Source of the DNA: Gordonia hydrophobica NBRC 16057
Lineage (GTDB): Bacteria > Actinomycetota > Actinomycetes > Mycobacteriales > Mycobacteriaceae
Direction: 5' to 3'
Length of the DNA stretch: 64,000 bases
Assembly (NCBI RefSeq): GCF_001592365.1
Contig: NZ_BCWU01000007.1
Coordinates: 62,001 to 126,000 of the forward strand
The notes under the pieces are model-generated. The model was not told the DNA's origin and ran no database searches. It saw nothing but the letters and a program-made list of their open reading frames with translations. Each line of letters begins with the position of its first letter. Position 1 is the first letter of the stretch. Shown here in pieces: positions 9,518 through 17,686 of this stretch. Made by a program: the position numbers and the translations under genes.

Positions 9518-10675
9518 ATGGTTGACACCGACATCCGGGAAATCGACACCGGCACACCACCCACACGTTTCGCGCGCGGATGGCACTGCATCGGCCTGGT
9601 CGACGAGTTCACCGACGGGCAGACGCATTCATTGGAGATCTTCGGCACCAAGCTCGTCGTCTGGGCCGACCGCGAGGGCGACGTCCACACACTCGACGCC
9701 TACTGCCGCCACATGGGCGCCGACCTGTCGATGGGCACGGTCAAGGGCGACAACGTCGCCTGCGCGTTCCACGGATGGGAATGGAACGGCAAGGGCCGCT
9801 GTGCGTCCGTCCCCTACGCCAAGCGGCATCCGAAGCTCGCCAAGACCCGCACCTGGCCCACCATGGTCCGCAACGGTCAGGTCTTCGTCTACAACGACCC
9901 CGAGGGCAACCCGCCGTCCGAGGACATCGTCATTCCCGAGCTCGCCGAGTTCGGCGCCGACGAGTGGACGCCGTGGACCTGGAACAAGATCGTGATCGAG
10001 GGCTCCAACTGCCGCGAGATCATCGACAACGTGGTCGACATGGCGCACTTCTTCTATGTGCACTACGCCCTGCCCGACTATTTCAAGAACGTCTTCGAGG
10101 GCGAGACCGCGGCGCAGTACATGAACAGCCACGGCCGCCCCGACGTCGGCATCTCGACCGCCTACGGCGACACCCGGCTCGAGTCGATCGCCGCCTACTA
10201 CGGCCCGTCCTACATGCTCAACCCGATGGTTCAGTACTACGGCGAGTACTCGGTCGAGACCATCCTGACCAACTGCCACTACCCGATCGACGCGAACTCG
10301 TTCGTCCTCATGTTCGGCGTGATGGCGAAGGTGCCGCAGGGACTGACTCCCGAGCAGGCCGACGTCATGGCGAAGAAGATCAGCAAGGGCGTCGAGGTCG
10401 GATTCATGCAGGACGTCGCGATCTGGAGGCAGAAGACCCGGATCGACAACCCGCTGCTCGTCGAGGAGGACGGACCCGTCTACCAGCTGCGCCGCTGGTA
10501 CGAGCAGTTCTACGTCGACGCCGCCGACGTCACCGAGGAGATGTCCGGCAGATACGAGTACGAGATCGACACCGCCAAGGCGCAGGAGAGCTGGAACCTC
10601 GAAGTCCAGGAGAACCTGCGGATCCAGGCGGAGAAGAAGGCCGCCGAGGAAGCGGCCGAGGGCGCGTCGGTCTGA
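9518..10675 (+). CDS. kshA: 3-ketosteroid 9-alpha-monooxygenase, oxygenase component
   Basis: A 385-residue Rieske oxygenase. The Rieske [2Fe-2S] ligands are Cys63, His65, Cys82 and His85; the mononuclear-iron motif is at 171-182 (NVVDMAHFFYVH, with His177 and His182). The length matches characterised KshA. With the reductase KshB it 9-alpha-hydroxylates androstenedione/androstadienedione, which after KstD action breaks ring B. The ATG at 9518 has a GAGGAG site; an in-frame ATG at 9461 lies inside the regulatory region. kshB is not in the window. The stop codon overlaps the next start (ATGA-type overlap). Confidence 0.96.
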   Translation: MVDTDIREIDTGTPPTRFARGWHCIGLVDEFTDGQTHSLEIFGTKLVVWADREGDVHTLDAYCRHMGADLSMGTVKGDNVACAFHGWEWNGKGRCASVPYAKRHPKLAKTRTWPTMVRNGQVFVYNDPEGNPPSEDIVIPELAEFGADEWTPWTWNKIVIEGSNCREIIDNVVDMAHFFYVHYALPDYFKNVFEGETAAQYMNSHGRPDVGISTAYGDTRLESIAAYYGPSYMLNPMVQYYGEYSVETILTNCHYPIDANSFVLMFGVMAKVPQGLTPEQADVMAKKISKGVEVGFMQDVAIWRQKTRIDNPLLVEEDGPVYQLRRWYEQFYVDAADVTEEMSGRYEYEIDTAKAQESWNLEVQENLRIQAEKKAAEEAAEGASV

Positions 10676-11061
10676 TGACTCGCGCCGACGAACGCGATGC
10701 GGCGGCACCAGGCTGGGCCAAGGCGCCGCAGTGGTCGCACGACCCGGATCGGGCCGCGGCGATCGCGGACGCCACCGCCCGCGATCGTCGGCACTATCTC
10801 GCAGGCGGGATGACGGACATCGAATGCCGCACCTGCCACGCCCACGTGATGGTGAAGAAGACTGGCGCCCATCACACCAGCGTCCAGTGGAACGACGACG
10901 CGCAGGCCCGGTGCGCGCAGATCGCCGAGATCCGGGAGGCCGGCGGCAATGCTGCACTGCTCCCGACCTGTCCGCGACTGTCGGCGAGCATCGACCACGG
11001 TGTCGCCGAGGGAATCATCCCCGCTGAATCTCCCGATGAGGATCCTGACGGCTACTGGTGA
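10675..11061 (+). CDS. conserved Cys-rich protein translationally coupled to kshA
   Basis: 128 residues; the ATG at 10675 shares its A with the kshA stop codon, so the two are translationally coupled. Four cysteines (51, 54, 80, 99), with CRTCH at 51-55 and further histidines around 55-67, suggest a small zinc ribbon or other metal site, but no named domain is recognised. From memory, M. tuberculosis also has a small uncharacterised gene directly after kshA (Rv3527); homology is likely but unverified. No signal peptide or membrane segment. A role in metal-centre assembly or electron transfer to KshA is a hypothesis only. Confidence 0.8.
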   Translation: MTRADERDAAAPGWAKAPQWSHDPDRAAAIADATARDRRHYLAGGMTDIECRTCHAHVMVKKTGAHHTSVQWNDDAQARCAQIAEIREAGGNAALLPTCPRLSASIDHGVAEGIIPAESPDEDPDGYW

Positions 11062-11076
11062 CGTGAATTCTCACCT

Positions 11077-11091
11077 TCTGCTCACTGCAGA
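11077..11091. promoter_or_regulatory. PopR-type palindrome upstream of popR-like gene
   Basis: TCTGCTCACTGCAGA is a TCTGC-N5-GCAGA palindrome with the spacing of the Streptomyces PopR site TCTGCC-N3-GGCAGA (recalled from literature). It ends about 28 bp upstream of the -10 of the HTH gene, so autoregulation is plausible. A related site precedes the clpP pair. Confidence 0.5.
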
Positions 11092-11119
11092 ACGCCTGGC
11101 CGACCGCAGAACAGGCCAT

Positions 11120-11131
11120 TAACGTAGTGAC
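11120..11131 (+). promoter_or_regulatory. -10 element of leaderless popR-like gene
   Basis: TAACGT at 11120-11125 is followed by 6 nt and then the ATG at 11132, with no Shine-Dalgarno sequence: a leaderless arrangement. Confidence 0.5.
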
Positions 11132-11455
11132 ATGGCTCCCACGTCACTCGCCCGCCTATCGATCGTCGCCGCTCCGCTGTACCGCGAGGAACTCGGCGCG
11201 CACCTGCGCGATCTCCGGCATCGGCGCGGCGAACGACTCGCCGACACTGCGAGCCGGGCCGGGGTCTCGACGCAGTACCTCTCCGAGATCGAGCGCGGGC
11301 GCAAGGACCCGTCCAGCGAGATCGTCGAAGCGGTGTCCGTCGCACTCGGGACCACTGTCGGCGACGTCGCGATCGCGGTCGGACACCGTCTGCGCGATCT
11401 CGCACGAGCGCCCGGCACGAGCCTCCGTGCGCGGGCGTTCGCGCTGGCTGCCTGA
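11132..11455 (+). CDS. XRE-family regulator, ClgR/PopR type
   Basis: A 107-residue protein with a single helix-turn-helix (residues about 17-72; QYLSEIERGRKDPS is the recognition-helix region), the hallmark of actinobacterial ClgR and its paralogue PopR, which activate Clp protease genes. It converges with two clpP genes, 4 bp between stops, and TCTGC/GCAGA palindromes precede both units. This favours PopR over ClgR. The C-terminus ends in ...RARAFALAA; a non-polar C-terminal tail of this kind makes PopR/ClgR-type factors ClpP substrates, which would close a feedback loop (inference). Confidence 0.8.
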   Translation: MAPTSLARLSIVAAPLYREELGAHLRDLRHRRGERLADTASRAGVSTQYLSEIERGRKDPSSEIVEAVSVALGTTVGDVAIAVGHRLRDLARAPGTSLRARAFALAA

Positions 11456-11459
11456 GCGA

Positions 11460-12047
11460 TCACCGTACGTCGGCCACGTGGTCGACCAGTCCGTAGTCGA
11501 CCGCTGCACCCGCGGTGAACACGCGCGTGTGGTTGGTATCGGCACGCAATTCCTGCTCGGAGTGTCCGGTGTGACAAGCAAGAATCCGCTCCATGTCGCC
11601 GCGCACCCGAATGAGCTCTTCCGCCTCGATGATGAGGTCCGGGATCGTTCCCCGGCCCTCTGCCCCCGGCTGGTGCAGAACCACGCGCGAATGCGGGGTT
11701 GCCGATCGTAGTCCCGGCGCGCCGGCCGCCAGGAGCACGGCACCCACTGAGACCGCCTGCCCCACGCATGTCGTCGACACCGCAGGCGAGACGTACTGCA
11801 TCGTGTCGTAAATGGCCAGCATCGCAGCCGGATCACCGCCCTCGCAGTTGATGTACAACTCGATGTCCCGATCCGGGTTATCGGACTCCAGATACAACAG
11901 TTGTGCGACGAGCGCGTTCGCGACACCGGCGTCGATCGGCGTTCCCAAGTAGATGATCCGATTCGACAGCAGATGCGAGTACACGTCGGTGACGCGCTCA
12001 CCGGACGGCGTGCGTTCAATGACACTCGGGATGGAGTACGTGCTCAT
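11460..12047 (-). CDS. ClpP-family protease paralogue lacking the catalytic Asp
   Basis: A 195-residue ClpP-fold protein, second gene of a two-clpP operon; its ATG (12047) overlaps the upstream stop by 4 bp. The nucleophile Ser100 (GQAVSVGA) and His125 (VVLHQP) are kept. At the position of the third triad residue (ERDRF in E. coli) the sequence reads NHTRV, so the Asp is Thr174. It may be weakly active or a structural ring partner. Paired ClpPs in actinobacteria commonly form hetero-tetradecamers from two unlike rings. This pair is distinct from the essential clpP1P2 pair, which is not in the window. Confidence 0.88.
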   Translation of the reverse strand: MSTYSIPSVIERTPSGERVTDVYSHLLSNRIIYLGTPIDAGVANALVAQLLYLESDNPDRDIELYINCEGGDPAAMLAIYDTMQYVSPAVSTTCVGQAVSVGAVLLAAGAPGLRSATPHSRVVLHQPGAEGRGTIPDLIIEAEELIRVRGDMERILACHTGHSEQELRADTNHTRVFTAGAAVDYGLVDHVADVR

Positions 12048-12664
12048 CGACCCCCTCCCGTCAGGCCGAAGCCGGCGGGTGACAGCGGTGGAACCACGGC
12101 CGCGAAGTCGTCGACCACCTCGTCGATGAAACCGTAGGCGAGTGCCTCCGAGACGGAGAACCAGCGATCCCGCAACGAGTCCTCGAAGACCCGCTCCACT
12201 GGTTGCCCGGTATCGTCGGCGATCAGCCCGAGGACCGTGTCCCGCGTGTGCCGGAGGTCGTCGGCCTGCAGTTCGACGTCCGCGGCAGTGCCTCCGATCC
12301 CCGCCGAGCCCTGATGCAGCAGGATCCGCGCATGCGGCAGGGCACGCCGCTTGCCGTGTGCACCTGCCGACAGGAGGAACTGGCCTGCACTGCACGCGAT
12401 ACCCAAGGCCAGGGTCGCGACATCGCACGGGATCAGTCGCATCACATCGCGGATGGCGAGCATCGACGGAACCGATCCTCCGGGCGAGTGGATCCACAAG
12501 GAGATGTCAGTACCCGCATCGGCAGCAGCAAGTTCCATCAACTGGCTGATGAGCAGGGTTCCGTTGTCGTCGTCGAGCCGGCCGTCGAGGACGACGATGC
12601 GGCGGTCGAAGAGCCGCCTGCGCTGGCGGCGGTCGAAGTGTGGGGTGCGATCCGATTCGGTCAT
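12044..12664 (-). CDS. ClpP-family protease paralogue with intact triad
   Basis: A 206-residue ClpP serine protease subunit with Ser92 (CSAGQFL), His117 (LLHQG) and Asp166 (LRDRWFS) in the right order. The N-terminus up to residue 20 is Arg-rich (RRQRRRLFDRR), unlike housekeeping ClpP; a run of this kind could contact an unfoldase or the partner ring. The ATG is at 12664, without a strong ribosome site. A PopR-type box lies 43 nt upstream. It is co-transcribed with the Asp-lacking paralogue, analogous to the Streptomyces clpP3-clpP4 operon. Confidence 0.88.
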   Translation of the reverse strand: MTESDRTPHFDRRQRRRLFDRRIVVLDGRLDDDNGTLLISQLMELAAADAGTDISLWIHSPGGSVPSMLAIRDVMRLIPCDVATLALGIACSAGQFLLSAGAHGKRRALPHARILLHQGSAGIGGTAADVELQADDLRHTRDTVLGLIADDTGQPVERVFEDSLRDRWFSVSEALAYGFIDEVVDDFAAVVPPLSPAGFGLTGGGR

Positions 12665-12706
12665 GACTCGATCGTGCGCCAACGTCGCGGTGATCGACCA
12701 TACGTT

Positions 12707-12721
12707 GCTGCGCTGGGCAGA
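12707..12721. promoter_or_regulatory. PopR-type box upstream of the clpP pair
   Basis: GCTGCG-CTG-GGCAGA matches 10 of the 12 specified positions of TCTGCC-N3-GGCAGA; an overlapping perfect 10-bp palindrome GCAGATCTGC spans 12717-12726. It is 43 nt upstream of the first clpP start. Confidence 0.45.
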
Positions 12722-12863
12722 TCTGCTGTGAGCGGCGTCGGCGGAGACTGTCGCAGGAACATCTGTCGAACACCGCATTAGCCGTCGACAGAGCCGCTGC
12801 GATCGGCAAGGATCGATGGTGACGTTCCTGAAGCTCTCCGTCCTCATCGAAAGCGAGACCGAC

Positions 12864-13661
12864 ATGCCCGTCTACTCCGCCCCTCCGGGTGCTCCCATCT
12901 GGTTCGACCTCATGTCCAGCGACGTCGACCGCGCAACCGCGTTCTACAACGCGATCTTCGGGTGGTCGGCGGAAGAACCGTCCGCCGACTTCGGCGGCTA
13001 CCGCAACTTCACGGCCAACGGCAACCGGGTGGCAGGCCTGATGCCGATGGCCGGTTCGGACACCGAGCCGACGAACGTGTGGGCCGTCTACTTCCGCAGC
13101 GACGACGCCGCCGCGACCACCGCCTCCGTCACCGAGCACGGCGGCACCGTGATCGTGCCGCCGATGGCCGTCGGCGACATGGGCACGATGGCCGTCTACA
13201 TCGATCCGGCGGGCGGCGCGTTCGGCGTCTGGCAGCCCGGCACGCACCCCGGTTTCGTCGAGCACGGCGAACCCGGGACACCGTATTGGTTCGACGAGAT
13301 GTCGATGGACTACGACGCCTCCACCGCGTTCTACCGGAACCTGTTCGGCTGGACGCTCGAGGACGTCGGCACCGGCGGCGGAGGCGGCGGACCCGACCGC
13401 TATTCCGTCGTGCACCCGACCGGCGAGGACGACGGCGTTGCGGGAATCATGGCCGCCGCGGGCATGTTCGGCGAGGGCCATCCCTCGTTCTGGCAGGTGT
13501 ACATCACCGTCGACGACGTCGACGCGGTCCTGGCGAAGGTCACCGACCTCGGTGGCGAGATCCTGATGCCCGCCGACGAATCGCCGTGGGGCACTCTCGC
13601 CTCGTTCAAGGATCCGATGGGCGCCGCGATCTGCATCGGCAAGCCGCCGGCCGGGATGTAG
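12864..13661 (+). CDS. two-domain VOC (glyoxalase/bleomycin-resistance fold) protein
   Basis: 265 residues made of two VOC modules (about 1-125 and 130-262), each opening with a W-F-D motif (IWFDLMS and YWFDEMS) and containing an FYN/FYR-x-x-F-G-W motif. The pattern resembles the CFP30B/Rv0577-type glyoxalase-like proteins of mycobacteria. Metal-dependent binding or isomerisation of a small aldehyde or diketone is likely, the substrate unknown. A Gly run (GTGGGGGGP) interrupts the second module. I take the ATG at 12864 because the family begins M-P; an upstream ATG at 12816 is possible. The next gene starts 4 bp after the stop. Confidence 0.82.
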   Translation: MPVYSAPPGAPIWFDLMSSDVDRATAFYNAIFGWSAEEPSADFGGYRNFTANGNRVAGLMPMAGSDTEPTNVWAVYFRSDDAAATTASVTEHGGTVIVPPMAVGDMGTMAVYIDPAGGAFGVWQPGTHPGFVEHGEPGTPYWFDEMSMDYDASTAFYRNLFGWTLEDVGTGGGGGGPDRYSVVHPTGEDDGVAGIMAAAGMFGEGHPSFWQVYITVDDVDAVLAKVTDLGGEILMPADESPWGTLASFKDPMGAAICIGKPPAGM

Positions 13662-13664
13662 CCC

Positions 13665-14507
13665 GTGGCCGAGTCACCGCTGAACCGGGACTGGTCCGCC
13701 TCCGGCGGCGGATGGGCCGCGCAGGGCGCGCTGTTCGACCACGTGTTCCGGCCGGCGACCGAGGCCATCGTCGCGGCGGCGGATCTGACCGGCACCGTGC
13801 TCGACGTCGGCTGCGGTACCGGCGCGCTGCTGGAGGCCGCGGCCGCCGCCGGCGCCCGTCCGGTCGGCGTCGACATCTCGCCCGCGATGATCGAGGTCGC
13901 GGCGCAGCGGGTTCCCGATGCGCGCACGCTGGTCGCCGATGCGGGCGCCGCCGATCTCCGCGCCCTGACCGACGGCGCGGGCTTCGACCGCATCGTCTCG
14001 CGGTTCGGCGTGATGTTCTTCGCCGATCCGGTCGCCGCGTTCGCCAACGTCGGCGCTGCGGCGAAACCCGGCGCGAGTCTCACCTTCGTGTGCTGGCAGG
14101 ACCGGCGGGACAACCTGATCTTCCACCTGGGCATCGACGTCCTCGCAGCCGCTGTGGACCCGCCGCCGACGCGACCCGCGCCGGGCGAGCCGGGCCCGAT
14201 GGCGTTCGGCGATCCCGACCACGTCCGGCGCTTGCTGGCCGATTCCGGCTGGGTCGACGTCGTCGTCGACGACTTCACCTTCACCAGCACGTATTCGCGG
14301 GACGACGGCGCCGGTGGACTCACCGATGGGGTGGAGGAGCGGCTCGCGATCATCGCCGCGACCAGCGGCGGCGAGTTGCGCGCACAACTCGGCGACGACG
14401 CCTGGTTCGGTTTGATCGAGCGTTCCCGGGCCGACATCCGCGCGCACGTGGTCGACGGCGTCCTGTCGCACGACAACCATTGCTGGTTGGTGACCGCTCG
14501 CCGATGA
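13665..14507 (+). CDS. class I SAM-dependent methyltransferase
   Basis: 280 residues, GTG start 3 bp after the VOC stop codon. Motif I, VLDVGCGTGALLEAA, binds S-adenosylmethionine; VGVDISPAMIEVA is the acidic-loop strand and FDRIVSRFGVMFFADP the motif around the active-site face. It resembles UbiE/Methyltransf_25-type enzymes. It is paired with the VOC protein, but the small-molecule substrate is unknown. No KstR site precedes the pair, so it need not belong to steroid metabolism despite the kstD gene next door. Confidence 0.85.
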   Translation: MAESPLNRDWSASGGGWAAQGALFDHVFRPATEAIVAAADLTGTVLDVGCGTGALLEAAAAAGARPVGVDISPAMIEVAAQRVPDARTLVADAGAADLRALTDGAGFDRIVSRFGVMFFADPVAAFANVGAAAKPGASLTFVCWQDRRDNLIFHLGIDVLAAAVDPPPTRPAPGEPGPMAFGDPDHVRRLLADSGWVDVVVDDFTFTSTYSRDDGAGGLTDGVEERLAIIAATSGGELRAQLGDDAWFGLIERSRADIRAHVVDGVLSHDNHCWLVTARR

Positions 14508-14547
14508 GCCGCTCGGGACCGGCGACGTCGCGACCTCCCCTACCGAA

Positions 14548-14561
14548 GTGAACACGTTCTA
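14548..14561. promoter_or_regulatory. KstR-like operator 4 (kstD, distal)
   Basis: GTGAACACGTTCTA has the AAC-N2-GTT core and the 3' A but G instead of the first T. It lies 70 bp upstream of kstD. Confidence 0.7.
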
Positions 14562-14575
14562 GTTTAGGCTGTAAG

Positions 14576-14589
14576 TGAAACGTGTTCTA
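14576..14589. promoter_or_regulatory. KstR-like operator 5 (kstD, proximal)
   Basis: TGAAACGTGTTCTA, a full match to TNNAACNNGTTNNA, 42 bp upstream of the kstD ATG. Together with operator 4 it gives a tandem arrangement like that at hsaA/kshA. Confidence 0.82.
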
Positions 14590-14631
14590 TTTTGCGTGCC
14601 CGCGTGAGTTCGCCGAGCCGAAGGGAAGTCA

Positions 14632-16350
14632 ATGAGCGAGGAATTCGACGTCATCGTCGTCGGGGCGGGCGGTGCCGGACTGGCCGCTGCGCTCACCGCA
14701 GCCAGCAAGGGCTTGAAGACCGTCCTGATTGAGAAGTCGCCCTACTGGGGCGGGTCCACGTCACGCTCGGGCGGCGGCGTGTGGATCCCCAACAACTCCG
14801 TGCTGCGACGCGACGGCGTCCAGGACACCCCGGAACGGGCTCGCGAGTACGCACATGCGATCATCGGCGAGCACGCCCCCGCCGAGCGGATCGACACCTA
14901 CCTCGATCGCGGCCCGGAGGCGCTCGACTACCTGATCGCCCACTCACCGCTGAATCTGGAGTGGGTCAAGGGCTATTCGGACTACTACCCGGAGGCGCCC
15001 GGCGGTCGCGCCATGGGTCGATCCGTGGAGCCGCGGCCGTTCGACGCCCGCCAGTTGGGCGACGACCTCGCCACCCTGCACCCGCAGTACACCAAGGCTC
15101 CGCTGAACATGGTGGTGCTGCAGTCCGACTACCGCTGGCTCAACACCGGCCTGCGGCACTGGCGCGGCCCGCTGCGTATGGCCAAGGTCGGCGCTCGATT
15201 CTTCTGGTCGCGCCTGCGCGGGAAGAAGATGATCGCCATGGGTGCGGCACTCGCCGCCGAGCTGCTCGTCGGCTGCCGACAGGCCGGAGTGGACGTGCGC
15301 CTGAACACCCCGCTGACCGACCTCATCACCGAGAAGGGCGCGGTCGTCGGGGTTCATGCCACCGTCGACGGCGCATCGACCGAGCTCCGCGCCCGCTACG
15401 GGGTCATCCTCGGCACCGGCGGCTTCGAGCACAACCCGCAGATGCGCGCCAAGTACCAGCGCGCGCCGATCGGTAGCGAGTGGACCACCGGCGCACCGTC
15501 GAACACCGGCGACGGCATCACCGCGGCGATCGCGGCGGGCGCGGACGTCGCCCTCATGGACGACGCGTGGTGGGGTCCGACGATCCCGCTGCCGAAGGGC
15601 CCGTGGTTCGCCCTGTCCGAGCGATCGGTGCCCGGCACGTTCATCGTCAACACGCGCGGCGATCGCTTCATGAACGAGTCGCTCCCGTACGTCGAGGCCG
15701 TCCATCAGATGTACGGCGGCACGTTCGGGCAGGGCGACGGCCCGGGCGAGAACGTCCCGAGCTGGCTGATCTTCGACCAGCGCTGCCGCAATCGCTACCT
15801 GTTCGCCGGCGTCACCGCGCGTCAGCCGCTCCCGAAGAGCTGGCTCAAATCCGGCGTGGTCGTCAAGGCCGCGACCCTCGACGAGCTCGCCGAGCAGACC
15901 GGTCTGCCCGCCGACCGACTCAAGGCCACCACGGAACGGTTCAACGGGTTCGCCCGCAGCGGCACCGACTCCGACTTCCACCGCGGCACCAGCGCCTACG
16001 ACCACTACTACGGCGACATCACCAACAAGCCGAACCCCAGCCTCGGTGTGGTCGACACGGCGCCGTTCTATGCGGTCAAGATGGTGCCCGGCGATCTCGG
16101 GACCAAGGGCGGAGTCACCACCGACGCCGCGGGCCGGGCCCTCCGCGCGGACGGTTCGGTGATCGAAGGCCTGTACGCCTCGGGCAATACGAGCGCACCG
16201 GTCATGGGTCATACCTATGCCGGTCCGGGCGCGACGATCGGTCCCGCGATGGTCTTCGGATACCTCGCGGCGCTCGACGCGGTCAGCAAGTCGCAAGCAT
16301 CCGTCGATCCGTCGGACATCCCGTCCGACCCAACTCACGCAGGAGCCTGA
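14632..16350 (+). CDS. kstD: 3-ketosteroid delta1-dehydrogenase
   Basis: A 572-residue FAD enzyme, full length for KstD. The dinucleotide motif GAGGAG is at 11-16, and GGSTSRSGGGVW around 40-51 is the FAD/catalytic loop; Tyr119 fits the conserved substrate-binding Tyr of R. erythropolis KstD1. The YAVKMVPGDLGTKGG stretch near 480 carries the active-site Tyr/Gly region, and SGNTSAPVMGHTYAGPG closes the FAD site. It introduces the C1-C2 double bond into 3-keto-4-ene steroids, which with KshA triggers ring B opening. ATG at 14632 preceded by GAAGGGAAG. Three consecutive genes follow. Confidence 0.96.
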   Translation: MSEEFDVIVVGAGGAGLAAALTAASKGLKTVLIEKSPYWGGSTSRSGGGVWIPNNSVLRRDGVQDTPERAREYAHAIIGEHAPAERIDTYLDRGPEALDYLIAHSPLNLEWVKGYSDYYPEAPGGRAMGRSVEPRPFDARQLGDDLATLHPQYTKAPLNMVVLQSDYRWLNTGLRHWRGPLRMAKVGARFFWSRLRGKKMIAMGAALAAELLVGCRQAGVDVRLNTPLTDLITEKGAVVGVHATVDGASTELRARYGVILGTGGFEHNPQMRAKYQRAPIGSEWTTGAPSNTGDGITAAIAAGADVALMDDAWWGPTIPLPKGPWFALSERSVPGTFIVNTRGDRFMNESLPYVEAVHQMYGGTFGQGDGPGENVPSWLIFDQRCRNRYLFAGVTARQPLPKSWLKSGVVVKAATLDELAEQTGLPADRLKATTERFNGFARSGTDSDFHRGTSAYDHYYGDITNKPNPSLGVVDTAPFYAVKMVPGDLGTKGGVTTDAAGRALRADGSVIEGLYASGNTSAPVMGHTYAGPGATIGPAMVFGYLAALDAVSKSQASVDPSDIPSDPTHAGA

Positions 16351-16355
16351 CACCC

Positions 16356-17216
16356 ATGCCCATCGATCCGTCCGTCGCCGTCGGCGCCGATCTCGGCGAG
16401 ACCACCTTCTCGTGGACCCCGCGCGAAGTCGCGCTGTACAACCTCGCCGTGGGCGGTGCACACGATCCGATGGACACCGTCGGCCTGCAGTACGTGGACG
16501 ACGTCGCCCCCAAGGTGCTGCCGTCGTTCGCGACCGTCGCCGCGTCGTTCCACGCCACCGAGGCGCCGAAGGTCGAGTTCCCGGGTGTGGACATCGATCT
16601 GGCGAAGGTCGTCCACGGCGCCCAGCAGGTGCGGGTGCACCGGCCGCTGCCCGCGACGGGCACCGCGACCATGCGGACGCGGATCTCCGAGGTGCAGGAC
16701 AAGGGTTCGGCCGCGGTGATCGTTCAGGAGTCGACCGTGGTCGACCAGGCGGGCGAGCCGTTGTGGACGGCGCAGTCGTCGATCTTCGCCAAGGGCGAGG
16801 GCGGCTTCGGCGGCGACCGGGGCACGTCGACGCGCATCGAGTTGCCCGACCGTGCCGCCGACCACGAGATCCTGGTGCCGACCCGTCCGGAGCAGGCGCT
16901 GCTGTATCGCCTGTGCGGCGACCGGAATCCATTGCACAGCAACCCGGCCTTCGCCGCCGCGGCCGGATTTCCGCGCCCTATCCTGCACGGACTGTGCACC
17001 TACGGCAGCGTGGCCCGCGCGGTGGTCGACGAAGTCTTGGGCGGCGACGTCGGCGCGCTGGCCGAGTACAGCGTGAGTTTCGCGGGAGTGGTGTTCCCCG
17101 GCGAGACGCTCCGCGTGCGCGCCTGGGAAGATGGCGACCGACTGCTTGCGGCCACCACCGTCGTCGACCGCGACGACGCACCGGCCCTGGGCAACGTCGT
17201 CTTCACCAGATCCTGA
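16356..17216 (+). CDS. MaoC-type 2-enoyl-CoA hydratase (ChsH3-like)
   Basis: 286 residues with a double hot-dog organisation; the hydratase-2 motif GDRNPLHSNPAFAAAAGF near residue 188 carries the catalytic Asp and His. The position directly after kstD and the length match the mycobacterial gene I remember as chsH3 (Rv3538). It should hydrate steroid enoyl-CoA in side-chain beta-oxidation; exact substrate assignment is by synteny. AGGAG overlaps the kstD stop, so the two are one transcript. Confidence 0.88.
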   Translation: MPIDPSVAVGADLGETTFSWTPREVALYNLAVGGAHDPMDTVGLQYVDDVAPKVLPSFATVAASFHATEAPKVEFPGVDIDLAKVVHGAQQVRVHRPLPATGTATMRTRISEVQDKGSAAVIVQESTVVDQAGEPLWTAQSSIFAKGEGGFGGDRGTSTRIELPDRAADHEILVPTRPEQALLYRLCGDRNPLHSNPAFAAAAGFPRPILHGLCTYGSVARAVVDEVLGGDVGALAEYSVSFAGVVFPGETLRVRAWEDGDRLLAATTVVDRDDAPALGNVVFTRS

Positions 17217-17230
17217 CTGAAAGGCAAGGC

Positions 17231-17662
17231 ATGTCCGCCACGCTCGTTCCCCTGCTCGACGCCAATCGCGAGGCCATGGCTTCCGACTTCGCCGACGTCA
17301 TCGACGCGGAGGTGAAGAAGCAGTCCGGCCTGTCCGGCGCTGCGATCAAGACCGCCTACGCGGCCGCTCAGAAGTTCAAGCCGGGCGTGGTGCAGGTCGC
17401 GACCAGCAAGATGCTCCCGGAGTTCATGACCGCACTCTCGCCGCTGTGGGACTCCAAGCCGGCGGGCACCTCGTTCGGCGACCATCTGAAGGCCAACGAG
17501 GACGCTGCGGCCGAGGCGCTACTGGCCGTCACCGACGGCCAGGCGGAGCATGCTCCCGCGGTCCTGGCGAAGACCTACAAGAGCGTCCGCGGCAAGGCCA
17601 AGGGCTACGTGGTCGACGCACTCGGCCCGGTGGGCGACGTCGTCGAGAAGTACGCGGGATAG
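17231..17662 (+). CDS. conserved hypothetical (DUF6918-like) at end of kstD operon
   Basis: A 143-residue alpha-helical soluble protein; the segment KKQSGLSGAAIKTAYAAAQKF and the GKAKGYVVDALGPVGDVV tail are those of a small actinobacterial family I know as DUF6918. There is no cysteine, catalytic motif, signal peptide or membrane segment. The ATG is 14 bp after the hydratase stop, with AAGGCAAGG as ribosome site, and a strong hairpin follows. Function unknown; being in the kstD operon suggests steroid-linked expression. Confidence 0.82.
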   Translation: MSATLVPLLDANREAMASDFADVIDAEVKKQSGLSGAAIKTAYAAAQKFKPGVVQVATSKMLPEFMTALSPLWDSKPAGTSFGDHLKANEDAAAEALLAVTDGQAEHAPAVLAKTYKSVRGKAKGYVVDALGPVGDVVEKYAG

Positions 17663-17686
17663 TCGACGACGGTTTGTGACGATGCG

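Noticed and set aside
9580..11061. A 493-codon plus-strand frame starting inside kshA
   Set aside because: Only its last 128 codons are real; the rest is the +1 shadow of kshA. The true start is at 10675.
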